A DNA stretch of 64,000 nucleotides from the NCBI RefSeq assembly GCF_022340605.1, contig NZ_JAJDNQ010000081.1, positions 1 to 64,000 on the forward strand, in the 5' to 3' direction. Position numbers and translations under genes: made by a program. Positions 26,548 to 35,350 of the stretch are shown one piece after another (the stretch's first letter is position 1; every line of letters starts with the position of its first letter). Source of the DNA: Thiohalocapsa sp. (GTDB taxonomy: Bacteria > Pseudomonadota > Gammaproteobacteria > Chromatiales > Chromatiaceae). The notes beneath the pieces are model-generated. The model did not search any database and was not told the DNA's origin. It worked only from the letters and a program-made list of their open reading frames with translations.

Positions 26548-27911
26548 GCGCCACCCATATCCTCGTCGTCGACGACGAGCCCGACATCCGCGAAACGGTG
26601 CAGGACATCCTCGAAGACGAGGGGTATACCGTCACCAACGCCGAGAGCGGCGAGGCCGCGCGCCATGCCTTGCGCGAGCGCCGGCCGGATCTGATGCTGC
26701 TCGACATCTGGATGCCGGACCTCGACGGCATCAGCCTGCTCAAGGAGTGGGACGAGGACGAGGGCCTGCCGTGTCCGGTGATCATGATGTCCGGCCACGG
26801 CAACGTCGAGACCGCCGTGGAGGCGACGCGGCTTGGCGCCTACGACTTCCTGGAAAAGCCGCTGTCCATGGCCAAGCTGCTGCTCACCGTGGAGCGGGCG
26901 CTGGAGGCGGACAAGCTCGCCCGCGAGAACGTCGGGCTGCGCCGGCGCGCGCCGCTGGTGCAGGAGCCCGCCGGGCGCTCGGCGGCCATGCAGCGGCTGC
27001 GCGAGCAGGTCAAGCGCATCGCCCAGCACGACACCTGGGTGCTCATCACCGGCGAGCCGGGCAGTGGCCGCGAGACCTTCGCGCGCTTTCTGCACTCGCA
27101 GAGCGCCCGGCGCGAGCGGCCCTTCGTCGACCTCGCGGTATCCGCCATCACCCGCGGCAACGCCGCCCTGGAGCTGTTCGGCAGCGAGGAGGGGGGCCAC
27201 GTCCACTATGGCAGCCTGGAGCAGGCCGCCGGCGGCACCCTCCTGCTGGACGAGGTGGCGGACATGGACCTGGAGGCCCAGGGTCAGCTCTTGGGCGCGC
27301 TCGATACGGGCTCCTTCCTCCGCGTCGGCGGCAGTGAGCCCGTGACCATCGACGTGCGCATCATCGCCGCGACCTCGCGCGACCTGAAGGAAGAGGTTCG
27401 CGGCGGCGGCTTCCGGGAGGACCTGTTCTACCACCTCAACGTCGTGCCGCTGTCGGTGCCGCCGCTGCGTGAGCACGCCGAGGACATCCCGGACCTGCTC
27501 AACTACTACGTGGACTACTTCGCCACCCACGAGAAGCTGGCCTACCGTCGCTTCAGCGTCGGGGCGCAGAACTTCCTGCGCAATTACAGCTGGCCGGGCA
27601 ACGTGCGTGAGCTCAAGAACCTGGTGCAGCGGGTGCTGATCCTGGGTGCCGGCGATGAGATCACGCAGACCGAGGTGGAGTCTGCACTGGGCTCGGCGCC
27701 GCCGGTGCCGACCCAGCCACTGGAGGGTATGGTGTCGTTCGACCAGCCGCTGCGCTCCGCCCGCGAGCAGTTCGAGAAGGCGTACTTGGAGTACCAGCTC
27801 GAGAAGCACGCCGGCAACGTTTCCAAGATGGCCAAAGAGGCCGGGATGGAGCGGACGCACTTATATCGGAAACTTCGTTCCCTCGGCATCGAGATCAAGG
27901 AACGTAGATGA
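26544..27911 (+). CDS. ntrX: NtrX-family response regulator with degenerate AAA+ domain
   Basis: 455 residues: receiver domain 1-120 with phosphoacceptor D54 ([11 protein letters not shown]), AAA+ domain about 145-370, and a Fis-type DNA-binding helix-turn-helix at the C-terminus ([21 protein letters not shown]). The AAA+ domain is unusual. The Walker A reads G170-EPGSG-R176-E, with Arg for the nucleotide-binding Lys, and the sigma54-contacting GAFTGA loop is missing; 211-223 reads [13 protein letters not shown]. Walker B-like [12 protein letters not shown] is present. It is therefore unlikely to open sigma54 promoters and may act as a DNA-binding activator or repressor. Coupled to ntrY. Confidence 0.92.
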   Translation: MSATHILVVDDEPDIRETVQDILEDEGYTVTNAESGEAARHALRERRPDLMLLDIWMPDLDGISLLKEWDEDEGLPCPVIMMSGHGNVETAVEATRLGAYDFLEKPLSMAKLLLTVERALEADKLARENVGLRRRAPLVQEPAGRSAAMQRLREQVKRIAQHDTWVLITGEPGSGRETFARFLHSQSARRERPFVDLAVSAITRGNAALELFGSEEGGHVHYGSLEQAAGGTLLLDEVADMDLEAQGQLLGALDTGSFLRVGGSEPVTIDVRIIAATSRDLKEEVRGGGFREDLFYHLNVVPLSVPPLREHAEDIPDLLNYYVDYFATHEKLAYRRFSVGAQNFLRNYSWPGNVRELKNLVQRVLILGAGDEITQTEVESALGSAPPVPTQPLEGMVSFDQPLRSAREQFEKAYLEYQLEKHAGNVSKMAKEAGMERTHLYRKLRSLGIEIKERR

Positions 27912-27935
27912 TCCAGCATGGCGCTCCGGCAATAG

Positions 27936-28024
27936 AGGGCCAAGGGCCAATGGCCAAGGGCCGGACGGTTTCCGGAGCTCGGCGCTCGGCCCTTGGCGCT
28001 CGCCCCTTCCTGTTCGGCCCTTCC
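27936..28024. repeat. Family C palindrome copy 2 (between ntrX and trkA)
   Basis: AGGGCCAAGGGCCAATGGCCAAGGGCC on the left and GGCGCTCGGCCCTTGGCGCTCGCCCC...GGCCC on the right (each longer than shown runs is given in pieces), with GGACGG after the left arm. It ends 3 bp before the trkA GTG, so it occupies the ribosome-binding region. Confidence 0.8.
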
Positions 28025-28026
28025 TC

Positions 28027-29400
28027 GTGAAGATTCTGATCCTTGGTGCCGGCCAGGTGGGCTCGTCCGTGGCCGCGAACCTGGTGAGCGAGGCCAACGA
28101 CATCACCGTGGTGGACGTCGACGCCGGCCGGCTGCGGGAGTTGGCCGACCGCTTCGATCTGCGCACCCTCCAAGGGCATGGTGCGCACCCGGACGTGCTG
28201 CGCCGCGCAGGCGCCGAGGACGCGGAGATGATCATCGCCGTCACCAACAGCGACGAGACCAACATGGTCGCCTGCCAGGTGGCCTACACGCTGTTCCATA
28301 CGCCCACCAAGATCGCGCGGGTGCGCTCGCCCGGCTTTATGGAGCAGGACGCGCTGTTCGGCCCGGGCGCGCTGCCCATCGACGTGCGCATCAGCCCGGA
28401 GCAGCAGGTGACGGACTACATCCTGCGGCTCATCGAGAACCCCGGCACGCTGCAGGTGACGGACTTTGCCGGCGGCCGGGTGCGCCTGGTGGCGGTGCGC
28501 GCGTACTACGGCGGCCCGCTGGTGGGCCACGAGCTGCGCACCCTCTACGACCACATGCCGCACGTGGACGCGCGGGTGGCTGCCATCTACCGCCACGACC
28601 GCGCCCTCCAGCCCGAGGGCAATACCGTCATCGAGGCGGACGACGAGGTCTTCTTCGTCGCCGCACCCCGCCACATCCGCTCGGTGATGAGCGAGCTCAG
28701 GCGCCTGGAGAAGCCCTACAAGCGGCTCATCTTCGCCGGCGGCGGCAACATCGGGACGCGCCTCGCGCGTGCCACCGAGAAGCGCTACCGGGTCAAGGTC
28801 ATCGAGCACGACCTGGACCGCTGCAAGCACATCGCGGAATCCCTGGAACGCACCATCGTGTTGCACGGCGATGCGGCGGACGAGGAGCTGCTACTGGAGG
28901 AGAACGTCGAGGACACCGACGTCTTCTGCGCCATCACCAACGACGACGAGGCCAATATCCTCTCCGCGATGCTCGCCAAGCGGCTCGGTGCGCGCAAGGT
29001 CATGGCGCTCATCAACCGCACCGCCTACGTGGACCTGGTGCAGGCGGGGCCCATCGACATCGCCATCTCGCCGCAACAGGCCACCATCGGCAGCCTCTTG
29101 AAGCACGTGCGCCGCGGCGATGTGGTGATGGTGCACTCGCTGCGCCGCGGCGCCGCTGAGGCCATCGAGGCCATCGCCCACGGCGACGAGGGCTCCAGCA
29201 AGGTAGTCGGCCGGCCCATTGAGGCCATCAACCTGCCCAAGGGCACAACCATCGGCGCCATCGTGCGCGGCGACGAGGTCGTCATCGCCCATCACGACAC
29301 CGTCATCGAGTCCGAGGACCACGTCATCCTGTTTTTGCAGGACAAGCTGCGGGTGCCCGAGGTCGAGAAGCTGTTCCAGGTGGGCGTGACGTTTTTCTGA
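28027..29400 (+). CDS. trkA: Trk potassium uptake regulator TrkA
   Basis: Peripheral NAD(H)-binding subunit of the low-affinity K+ transporter. It is 457 residues, the size of E. coli TrkA. Two repeats of RCK-N plus [23 protein letters not shown] with ITVVDVD, and [19 protein letters not shown] with VKVIEHD. The GTG start gives the exact family N-terminus; the ribosome-binding site is replaced by a family C palindrome. Lies between ntrX and trkH, probably in one transcript interrupted by repeats. Confidence 0.96.
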   Translation: MKILILGAGQVGSSVAANLVSEANDITVVDVDAGRLRELADRFDLRTLQGHGAHPDVLRRAGAEDAEMIIAVTNSDETNMVACQVAYTLFHTPTKIARVRSPGFMEQDALFGPGALPIDVRISPEQQVTDYILRLIENPGTLQVTDFAGGRVRLVAVRAYYGGPLVGHELRTLYDHMPHVDARVAAIYRHDRALQPEGNTVIEADDEVFFVAAPRHIRSVMSELRRLEKPYKRLIFAGGGNIGTRLARATEKRYRVKVIEHDLDRCKHIAESLERTIVLHGDAADEELLLEENVEDTDVFCAITNDDEANILSAMLAKRLGARKVMALINRTAYVDLVQAGPIDIAISPQQATIGSLLKHVRRGDVVMVHSLRRGAAEAIEAIAHGDEGSSKVVGRPIEAINLPKGTTIGAIVRGDEVVIAHHDTVIESEDHVILFLQDKLRVPEVEKLFQVGVTFF

Positions 29401-29436
29401 TCGATGGCTTTTGGCCCGATGCAGACGCCTGAACAG

Positions 29437-29516
29437 CGCCAAGGGCCGAGAGCCGAGGGCCAGGACGGCACGAATGGGTCGTGGCGCCTGGTCCTCGGCC
29501 CTCGGCCCTCGGACCT
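29437..29516. repeat. Family C palindrome copy 3 (between trkA and trkH)
   Basis: GCGCCAAGGGCCGAGAGCCGAG...GGCCAGGACGG facing CCTGGTCCTCGGCCCTCGG and CCCTCGGACC. It ends six bases before the trkH ATG. The in-frame extension upstream of trkH (PGPRPSALGPSS) is translated from this repeat and is not expected to be real protein. Confidence 0.8.
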
Positions 29517-29522
29517 TCTTCG

Positions 29523-30980
29523 ATGGTGAAACACTTCGCCTCGGTGCAGAAGGTCCTGGGCCTGCTGCTGATGGTGTTCAGCGCCAGCATGCTGCCGCCA
29601 GTGGCAGTGGCGCTGATCTACGGCGACGGTGGCGGGATGCCTTTCTTCGATTCATTCCTGGTGATCCTGGGCGCTGGCATCCTCATTTGGCTGCCGGTGG
29701 CTCGGGTGCGCGAGGAGCTCAGGGTACGGGATGGATTCCTGGTGGTGGTGCTGCTTTGGGTGGCACTCGGCTTGTCCGGTGCGTTGCCCCTGCTGCTGTC
29801 ACCGGAGCCCCACCTGTCGGCGACGGATGCGGTGTTCGAGTCGCTGTCCGGGCTCACCACCACCGGTGCCACCGTCATTCTCGGCATCGACGAGCTGCCG
29901 CACTCGGTGCTCTGGTACCGCCAACAGCTCCAATGGCTGGGCGGCATGGGCATCATCGTGCTGGCGGTGGCCGTGCTGCCAATGCTCGGCGTCGGCGGCA
30001 TGCAGCTTTACCGCGCGGAGACGCCCGGGCCGATGAAGGACACGAAGCTGACGCCGCGCATCACCGAGACGGCCAAGGCGCTGTGGCTCGTCTATCTGTG
30101 GCTCACCATCGCCTGCGGCCTCGCCTACTGGGCCGCGGGCATGTCGCTCTTCGATGCCATCGGCCATGCCTTCAGCACTGTCGCCATCGGCGGCTTTTCC
30201 ACCCACGATGCCAGCATCGGCTACTACGACAGTACCCCGATCGAGATGATCGCGGTGGTGTTCATGCTGCTCTCCGGGGTCAATTTCGCGCTGCACTTCG
30301 TGGCGCTGCGCCGGCTCGACCCGCGCGTCTATGCGCAGGACAGCGAGTTCCGGTTCTACATCTTGCTGATGGCGGTCAGCACGGTGATCGTCACCGTCGC
30401 GCTGTTCCGCACCGACACCTACATCGACTGGGAGGAAGCCTTCACCAACGGCCTGTTCCAGGTGGTCTCGGTGGGCACCACCACCGGTTTTACGACGGCG
30501 CAGTTCTATAACTGGCCGCCGTTCATCGAGATCATGCTGCTGTTCCTGGCCTTCGTCGGCGGCTGCGCCGGCTCCACGGGCGGCGGCATCAAGCAGATCA
30601 GGTTTCTATTGCTCATCAAGCAGGGCATGCGTGAGATCGGCCGGCTCATCCATCCGAGTGCACAAATGCCGGTGCGCGTGGGCGACAAGGTCATCAGCCA
30701 CCGCATCGTCGATGCCGTCTGGGGCTTCTTCTCGCTGTACGTGGCCGCGTTCGTGATCATGTACCTGGCGCTGGCGGCGACGGGTCTCGATCTGCTGACC
30801 TCCTTCTCGGCGGTGGCGGCCTGCATGAACAACCTGGGGCCGGGCCTTGCCACCGTCGGTGCGCATTACTTCGACATGCACGACGTGGGCATCTGGATAC
30901 TCTGCTTCGCGATGCTCCTGGGGCGGTTGGAGGTCTTTACGCTGGTCGTGCTGCTCACGCCGGCATTCTGGCAGCGTTGA
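29523..30980 (+). CDS. trkH: Trk potassium transporter membrane subunit TrkH
   Basis: 485-residue integral inner-membrane protein built of four M1-P-M2 repeats. Selectivity-filter segments are visible as LSGLTTTGATVILG, FSTVAIGGFSTHD, VVSVGTTTGFTT and ACMNNLGPGLATVG; the intramembrane loop GGCAGSTGGGIKQIR gates the pore. Together with TrkA it takes up K+, important in osmoadaptation. ATG start MVKHFASVQKVLG is chosen because upstream codons are repeat sequence. Confidence 0.96.
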   Translation: MVKHFASVQKVLGLLLMVFSASMLPPVAVALIYGDGGGMPFFDSFLVILGAGILIWLPVARVREELRVRDGFLVVVLLWVALGLSGALPLLLSPEPHLSATDAVFESLSGLTTTGATVILGIDELPHSVLWYRQQLQWLGGMGIIVLAVAVLPMLGVGGMQLYRAETPGPMKDTKLTPRITETAKALWLVYLWLTIACGLAYWAAGMSLFDAIGHAFSTVAIGGFSTHDASIGYYDSTPIEMIAVVFMLLSGVNFALHFVALRRLDPRVYAQDSEFRFYILLMAVSTVIVTVALFRTDTYIDWEEAFTNGLFQVVSVGTTTGFTTAQFYNWPPFIEIMLLFLAFVGGCAGSTGGGIKQIRFLLLIKQGMREIGRLIHPSAQMPVRVGDKVISHRIVDAVWGFFSLYVAAFVIMYLALAATGLDLLTSFSAVAACMNNLGPGLATVGAHYFDMHDVGIWILCFAMLLGRLEVFTLVVLLTPAFWQR

Positions 30981-31008
30981 GTCGGCTTCCCGGCGAGCCT
31001 GGCGCCGG

Positions 31009-31794
31009 TCAACCCGCGTGCCGTTGCCACCAGGCTGGCAGATGGCCCACGGTGTCGAACACCGCATCCGGGCGAACATCCCCGTGCAGATCGGCGGGGC
31101 GGAATTTGCCCGTGCGCACCAGCGCCGCCTTCAGTCCCGCGCGCTGCGCGCCGGCCACGTCGCCGCGGATGTCATCGCCGATCATCAGTGTCCGCGCGGG
31201 CAGGCTCCCCACCGCGGCGACGCCGGTGTCGAAGAAGGCCGCCGCCGGCTTGCCGAGCACCACGGGCTCGATGCCGGAGGCGTATTGCAGCGCCGCCACG
31301 AAAGGCCCCGCGTCCAGTTGCAGCCCGCCCGCGGCGTGCCAGTACCGGGTCATGCCCAGCGCCAGCAGCCGCGGCGCCGGCTTGGCCACCAGCAGCCGGA
31401 AGGCCCGGTTCAGCGTCCTGAAGTCCCAACCCTCGGCGAGGTCGCCCACTACCACCGCGCCGGCGCCGCGCTCGGCGTTCGCCGGCAATAGGTTGAGCCC
31501 GGCGAAGTCCACCGCGGTGGCGGCCGGTGCGAACAGTGCGATGTCCTCGATGCCCTCCGCCCGCAGCCAGGTGCACGCGGCCGCCGGCGGCGCCAGGATC
31601 TGCTCGGCTGCCACCTCGATGCCGAGCTGCGCGAGCTTCTCGGCGATGGCTGCCCGCGGCCGCGAGCTGGTGTTGGTGAGGAACAAGTGCGGGATGCACT
31701 CGGCGCGCGCCCAGGCGACGGTCTCGGCCGCGCCCGGAAGCAGCGTGTCGCCCTGATAGAGGACACCGTCGAGGTCAAAGAGAATGGCTTGCAT
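31009..31794 (-). CDS. HAD-superfamily phosphatase (TIGR01458/LHPP-like)
   Basis: 261 residues. HAD motif I FDLDGVLYQGD (nucleophile and acid Asp), motif II in LFLTNTSSRP, motif III lysine in VVLGKPAAAFF, motif IV MIGDDIRGDVAGAQRAGL. The cap placement is that of subfamily IIA (NagD/LHPP-like), with closest resemblance to phospholysine/phosphohistidine inorganic pyrophosphate phosphatase homologues. Probably a cytosolic small phosphatase; substrate unknown. It converges on trkH. Confidence 0.88.
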   Translation of the reverse strand: MQAILFDLDGVLYQGDTLLPGAAETVAWARAECIPHLFLTNTSSRPRAAIAEKLAQLGIEVAAEQILAPPAAACTWLRAEGIEDIALFAPAATAVDFAGLNLLPANAERGAGAVVVGDLAEGWDFRTLNRAFRLLVAKPAPRLLALGMTRYWHAAGGLQLDAGPFVAALQYASGIEPVVLGKPAAAFFDTGVAAVGSLPARTLMIGDDIRGDVAGAQRAGLKAALVRTGKFRPADLHGDVRPDAVFDTVGHLPAWWQRHAG

Positions 31795-31801
31795 CTCAAG
31801 A

Positions 31802-31840
31802 GGGGCTAGGGGCTAGGGGCTAGGGGCTAGGGGCTAGGGG
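31802..31840. repeat. GGGGCTA heptanucleotide tandem array
   Basis: Five copies of the reverse complement of the array at 4627 (7-bp period), starting just upstream of the HAD gene start and ending against a family A element. Confidence 0.9.
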
Positions 31841-31972
31841 AGCGCTTCTCCCAATTTTGCTTTCGTTGTCGTTGTCGTTGTCGTAATCGTGACCTCAGCC
31901 GCGCGGATATTCGATCACGACTCCGATTATGACAACGACGGAGCCCGGTCTTGAAATTTCCGCGGCGCAGCC
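31841..31972 (+). repeat. MITE-like element, family A copy 4
   Basis: Starts with TTCTCCCAATTTTGCTTTCG, then GTTGTCGTTGTCGTTGTCG, a core with GCGCGGATATTCGATCACGAC, then GACAACGACGGAGCCCGGTC and TTGAAATTTCCGCGGCG. It shares the TTCTCCCAATTTTGC block with copy 3. Confidence 0.75.
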
Positions 31973-32353
31973 CCAACGCCTGTCACCCTGCACCGGGTTT
32001 ACTGCCATCGACTCAGCGTCGCATCCTATGTTCCTCGGGCGCGGCCTTTCGGGTAGGTGAGCGCCGCGAAAGCCACAGTGCGCGCCCCGCCTTCCGCTCG
32101 TCCAGCGGCATCCCCAGGTACACGTGCAGGCCGGGGCGACGCATGAATTTGCCTGGACGGCGGAGTCGATGCGGGCATGCATGGCGTTCCTCGTTGTCTG
32201 TGGTCGAGGATATCGGGTTTCCACCGGGCTGGGCCCGGCGCTGCCCAGGCGGTGCATTGCCGCGGTGGCTTGGGGATCTCTCCGGTATCCGTCCGCCGCG
32301 GCATAGCCCGCCCGGGCCGAGACACACATGATGACCAAGAGGGTGAAGCCAGC
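31973..32353. other. Intergenic, no gene recognised
   Basis: About 380 bp. Minus-strand frames include a stretch PGLHVYLGMPLDERKAGRAL that looks protein-like but has no family I recognise and no ribosome-binding site; it may be a gene fragment. The TPR gene ribosome-binding site is at the end. Confidence 0.4.
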
Positions 32354-32683
32354 ATGAGCATCATCGACAACCTCGAAACCATGCTTGCCCATGGGCAGGA
32401 CTCCGCACTGCTGCGCTACGGCCTCGGCAACGAGTATCTAAAGGCCGACCGCCTCGACGTCGCGCTGGAGCACCTTGCCGAGGCGGTGCGCATGGAGCCG
32501 GGCTACTCCGCCGCCTGGAAGCTCTATGGCAAGGCGCTCGCCGCCGCCGGCCGGCACGAGGAAGCCATGAAGGCGTTCGACCACGGCATTGCCGCCGCCG
32601 AGTCCAAGGGCGACGTGCAGGCGGCGAAGGAGATGCGGGTGTTCCGCACCCGGTCGCAGCGGGCGCTGGAGGCGGGATCCTGA
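32354..32683 (+). CDS. Small TPR-repeat protein
   Basis: 109 residues, start preceded by GAGGGTGA. Tetratricopeptide-like helices: ALLRYGLGNEYLKADRLDVALEHLAEAVRMEP and YSAAWKLYGKALAAAGRHEEAMKAFDHGIAAAE (two repeats), then a basic helix. No signal peptide; likely a cytoplasmic protein-protein adaptor. No neighbours on the same transcript; partner unknown. Confidence 0.75.
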   Translation: MSIIDNLETMLAHGQDSALLRYGLGNEYLKADRLDVALEHLAEAVRMEPGYSAAWKLYGKALAAAGRHEEAMKAFDHGIAAAESKGDVQAAKEMRVFRTRSQRALEAGS

Positions 32684-32744
32684 CGGCTGTCCGGCCTGGC
32701 TCGCCGGGCCGGCCTGCATGTGGGTGCTGGCGCTGCCTGGCCAA

Positions 32745-32771
32745 CGAATCTGGCGAATCTGCCGAATCTGG
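32745..32771. repeat. 9-bp direct repeat (CGAATCTGG x3)
   Basis: CGAATCTGG, CGAATCTGC, CGAATCTGG in immediate succession, upstream of the AT-rich promoter of the small gene at 32906. Confidence 0.8.
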
Positions 32772-32792
32772 CGGAAAACCCTAATTTTTGCG

Positions 32793-32817
32793 GTGTAACT
32801 TTCGGGGAATGTTACAC
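32793..32817. promoter_or_regulatory. Operator-like inverted repeat GTGTAAC-N11-GTTACAC
   Basis: Perfect 7-bp arms about 15 bp upstream of the proposed -35 box. Two further GTTAC half-sites follow (32823, 32833). The arrangement suggests a dimeric regulator binding upstream of the promoter, as for an activator. The regulator is unknown. Confidence 0.6.
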
Positions 32818-32833
32818 GCCCTGTTACGATTTG

Positions 32834-32862
32834 TTACTTCCAATTTTAGAATCTGCTTATAT
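32834..32862 (+). promoter_or_regulatory. Putative sigma70 promoter for the small gene at 32906
   Basis: TTACTT, 17-bp spacer, TTATAT in a patch far more AT-rich than the surrounding DNA; the transcript would start near 32870, leaving a leader of about 36 bases. Confidence 0.5.
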
Positions 32863-32905
32863 ACTACTCCTCAACGTTCAAACCCAACTGAGCAGGAGAC
32901 TTAAG

Positions 32906-33079
32906 ATGCTCGAAGCACTTGCCATTGCAGCACTGGTCGTCGGTGGTGTCTCCACCGCTGCCGTTGTGACGGAAGACGAAGTCGCCGCCAAGCAGGACAA
33001 CAAGCCGGCTGTCGTCGAGGTCCAACAGGTCGACACGCACCACAAGACGGAAGCGGCGAAGAACCCGTTCCTCGACTAA
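32906..33079 (+). CDS. 57-residue exported or membrane-anchored small protein
   Basis: Starts MLEALAIAALVVGGVSTAAVV (hydrophobic N-terminus, signal peptide or single membrane helix) followed by an acidic, soluble tail with an HHK segment and ending KNPFLD. AGGAG lies nine bases upstream of the ATG. It has its own promoter patch, operator-like palindrome and a rho-independent terminator, so it is a complete, well-equipped single-gene unit. Family not recognised; no Cys or obvious catalytic residues. Confidence 0.7.
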   Translation: MLEALAIAALVVGGVSTAAVVTEDEVAAKQDNKPAVVEVQQVDTHHKTEAAKNPFLD

Positions 33080-33166
33080 GCTTCCCCCCTGGCCCGCCCG
33101 ACCCCGCAAGCATCCGCGGCAGCCAAGCGATCGCAGGCTGCCGCCGGATCACGGGCGGACTGACCG

Positions 33167-33206
33167 CCAAGGCCCTGGGGCCAATCCCGGGCCTTGGCTT
33201 TTTTTT
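33167..33206 (+). terminator. Rho-independent terminator
   Basis: CCAAGGCCC stem, 12-base loop, CGGGCCTTGG, then eight T. It is 88 bp downstream of the small gene, with another hairpin (GCGGCAGCC/GGCTGCCGC) in between. Confidence 0.85.
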
Positions 33207-33298
33207 CTGCGGGAAGCGCAGAGTTTTTAACGGTTCAGAAACAACGTGGACACCGTAGTCTTGGCCTGCGGGGGATGCGTTTCGAGACCATGAAAGTA

Positions 33299-33336
33299 TT
33301 CCGTGTAGGTCGGGTCAGCGCAGCGTAACCCGACGA
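33299..33336. repeat. Family G palindrome
   Basis: ATTCCGTGTAGGTCGGGT...GCGTAACCCGACG; same subfamily as the copy at 14544. No gene is seen between 33207 and 33390. Confidence 0.75.
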
Positions 33337-33390
33337 TGGGTGTCGGTAAGCCATGCTTACCGGTTCTAGCCGGGATGGCCAATCAACAGC

Positions 33391-34329
33391 TCATCCCAGC
33401 GGTTCCACCAAGATCTCGGTGCGCGCTTCGCCGAGACCGCCTTCCCCCTTCCAGCTCTGGCGCAGTCCCTGCAGGTCGCCCGCATCCCGCCCGACGGCGA
33501 GCCGCACGTACGCGCCGTCCGCCAGCCGCCCGAGCGCGGGGTCGAAGCCGCGCCAGCCGGCGCCTGGCACCAGCACCTCGGCCCAGTAGTGCAGGCCTGC
33601 ATGCGCCGTTGAGTGACCGAAGCCGGTAGCGGCGTGGCGATAGCCGCTCACCAACCGCGCCGGCAGGCCCCAGCCGCGGGCGACGGCAAGCAGCAGCAGC
33701 GCGAGCTCTGTGGTGCTGCCCGCGGCGCTGCGCAGAGGGGTGTCGGCGCTGGGCCCCCGAGCAGCGGCTTCGGCGCCGTCGTCGGCATCCATGTCGGCGG
33801 GGTCGGTGGTGGCGCACGTGGCGCCGATCCAACTGTTTGCGGCTTGGAGACTCGCGAACAGCGCAGTGCCAGCGCCCGGCACCGGCAGCCCGTCGGCGAC
33901 GGCCGCATGCACGCCGAGATCCGCGGCCGAGTCGCCGTTCATCAGGGCATCCAGCAGCGGCGATGCGGCGTTGCGGGCGAGCACCAGGTCCCACAGCCGC
34001 GGCGCCTCGCGCAGGGCGTTGCGGAGCCATTCGCGCTCACGCTCCAGCGGCACCGGCTTGAAGTCGAAGGGGTCGTCCAGCTGCGTCTCGACCTCGGCCT
34101 CCATGTGCAGGGTCAGGCCGTCGTGGGCGCCCAGCAGCGCGGTGCGGTGCACCTGATTGCCGAAGCAGTCGCGGTGTGAGGCGAGCGCCGCCACGGGCTG
34201 GCAGCTCAGCTCCAGCCGGTGCAGGCGCTGGCCGGCGTCGTCCCAGGGCGCGCAGCGCCACTCCAGGTGGTGCTCGCGCACGGGTCCGTCGAAGGCGATC
34301 TGCTCGCTGCGGTGGATGCGGAGCTTCAT
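33391..34329 (-). CDS. Transglutaminase-like protein lacking the catalytic cysteine
   Basis: 312 residues. N-terminal beta domain as in bacterial transglutaminase-like proteins (about 1-90), then the papain-like core. The family's GVCxDxAH nucleophile segment reads G204-S-T-T-E-L-A, so Thr206 stands where Cys should be, while His247 (AGLHYWAEVLVPGAGW) and Asp263 (GFDP) of the triad are kept. It is therefore probably not a classic transglutaminase or protease. Third gene of an operon with alpha-E and circularly permuted ATP-grasp proteins, overlapping alpha-E by 4 bp. That trio is common and thought to act in peptide ligation or modification, without a settled product. Confidence 0.85.
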   Translation of the reverse strand: MKLRIHRSEQIAFDGPVREHHLEWRCAPWDDAGQRLHRLELSCQPVAALASHRDCFGNQVHRTALLGAHDGLTLHMEAEVETQLDDPFDFKPVPLEREREWLRNALREAPRLWDLVLARNAASPLLDALMNGDSAADLGVHAAVADGLPVPGAGTALFASLQAANSWIGATCATTDPADMDADDGAEAAARGPSADTPLRSAAGSTTELALLLLAVARGWGLPARLVSGYRHAATGFGHSTAHAGLHYWAEVLVPGAGWRGFDPALGRLADGAYVRLAVGRDAGDLQGLRQSWKGEGGLGEARTEILVEPLG

Positions 34330-35306
34330 GCCTCGACTCCGGCGTCGGCGGCGTCCGCCATATGGGCCTCGAAGTAGTCGTTTTGCAGCGCGCCCGTGAG
34401 GTCCGCGAGCAGGGTCAGGAAGCGCTCCAGATACTCGTGCAGTCCCTGCTCCAGCACGCCACGTGGCGAGACGTCGGCCAGGTGCTCGCGCAGCGCCTGC
34501 ATGCGCGCCGGAACGGCGCCGTCCGGCAGATAGCCGATGCGGGCAAGGGCGCGCTCCATGCCGTCCAGGCAGTAGCGGAGCGAGCGTGGGTACGCCGGGT
34601 CCAGCAGCACGAACTCCACCACGTCGATGGGGCGGATGCCGGCGTGGTACTTGCGCCGGTAGGCCTCGAAGCCGGACAGGGACTTGAGCAGCGCGCCCCA
34701 TTGGTAGTAGTCCAGCGGCGAGCCCACGAGGGTCAGGTCCGGCAGCAGCAAGTGATAGCGCACGTCCAGGATGCGCGCGGTCATGTCGGCGCGCTCCTGG
34801 AGGCTGCCCAGCGCCGTGAAGCCGTACGCCTCGCCGCGCATCATGGTGCTCTGGCTGAGGCCGAAGAAGAGCGCCACCTCGCGGTGCACGTAGGCATAAA
34901 ACTCCGCCGCCCTCCACGGTTGGAGCTTGGCCTGAAGATGCCTGTCGGTGGCAAGCCAGAACTCGTTGATGGCCTCCCACATCTCTTGCGAGATGCGGTC
35001 GCGCACCACGCGGGCGTTCTCGCGGGCCAGCCTAAGACTGTTATAGAGCGAACTCGGGTAATCCGGACCCTGGGTCAGGAAGCGGATCACCCGCTGCACC
35101 GTCACCTGCCCGTCCGGGTGGCGTTCCAGGTAGGGCTCATCGGCGTCGACGATGGTGAGCAGCGGCCGCCACTGCATCTCCTCGGTGGCACCCTCGTCCG
35201 CCTCCAGCATGTGGCGGACGTTGATGTCCAGGATGCGCGCGGTGTCGTCGGCGCGCTCCAGGTTGCGGGACATCCAATAGAGGGATTCGGCGATGCGGCT
35301 CAGCAT
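34326..35306 (-). CDS. Alpha-E domain protein (DUF403)
   Basis: 326 residues, all-helical. Starts MLSRIAESLYWMSRNLERADDTARILDIN, the signature of the alpha-E family, with FWLATDRHL and MTARILDVRYHLLLPD later. Found between an ATP-grasp ligase and a transglutaminase-like gene, as in many proteobacteria. The biochemical role is not known; the context suggests involvement in making or modifying a peptide. Stop overlaps the next start (ATGA). Confidence 0.93.
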   Translation of the reverse strand: MLSRIAESLYWMSRNLERADDTARILDINVRHMLEADEGATEEMQWRPLLTIVDADEPYLERHPDGQVTVQRVIRFLTQGPDYPSSLYNSLRLARENARVVRDRISQEMWEAINEFWLATDRHLQAKLQPWRAAEFYAYVHREVALFFGLSQSTMMRGEAYGFTALGSLQERADMTARILDVRYHLLLPDLTLVGSPLDYYQWGALLKSLSGFEAYRRKYHAGIRPIDVVEFVLLDPAYPRSLRYCLDGMERALARIGYLPDGAVPARMQALREHLADVSPRGVLEQGLHEYLERFLTLLADLTGALQNDYFEAHMADAADAGVEA

Positions 35307-35350
35307 GGAGATGGCGACAGGGGCTCGGGGCGGACGCCGGTGCGGGGGAT

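Noticed and set aside
31895-32392. 165-residue minus-strand open frame between HAD and TPR genes
   Set aside because: Runs through a family A element and a region with no signal; a short protein-like stretch was not identifiable.
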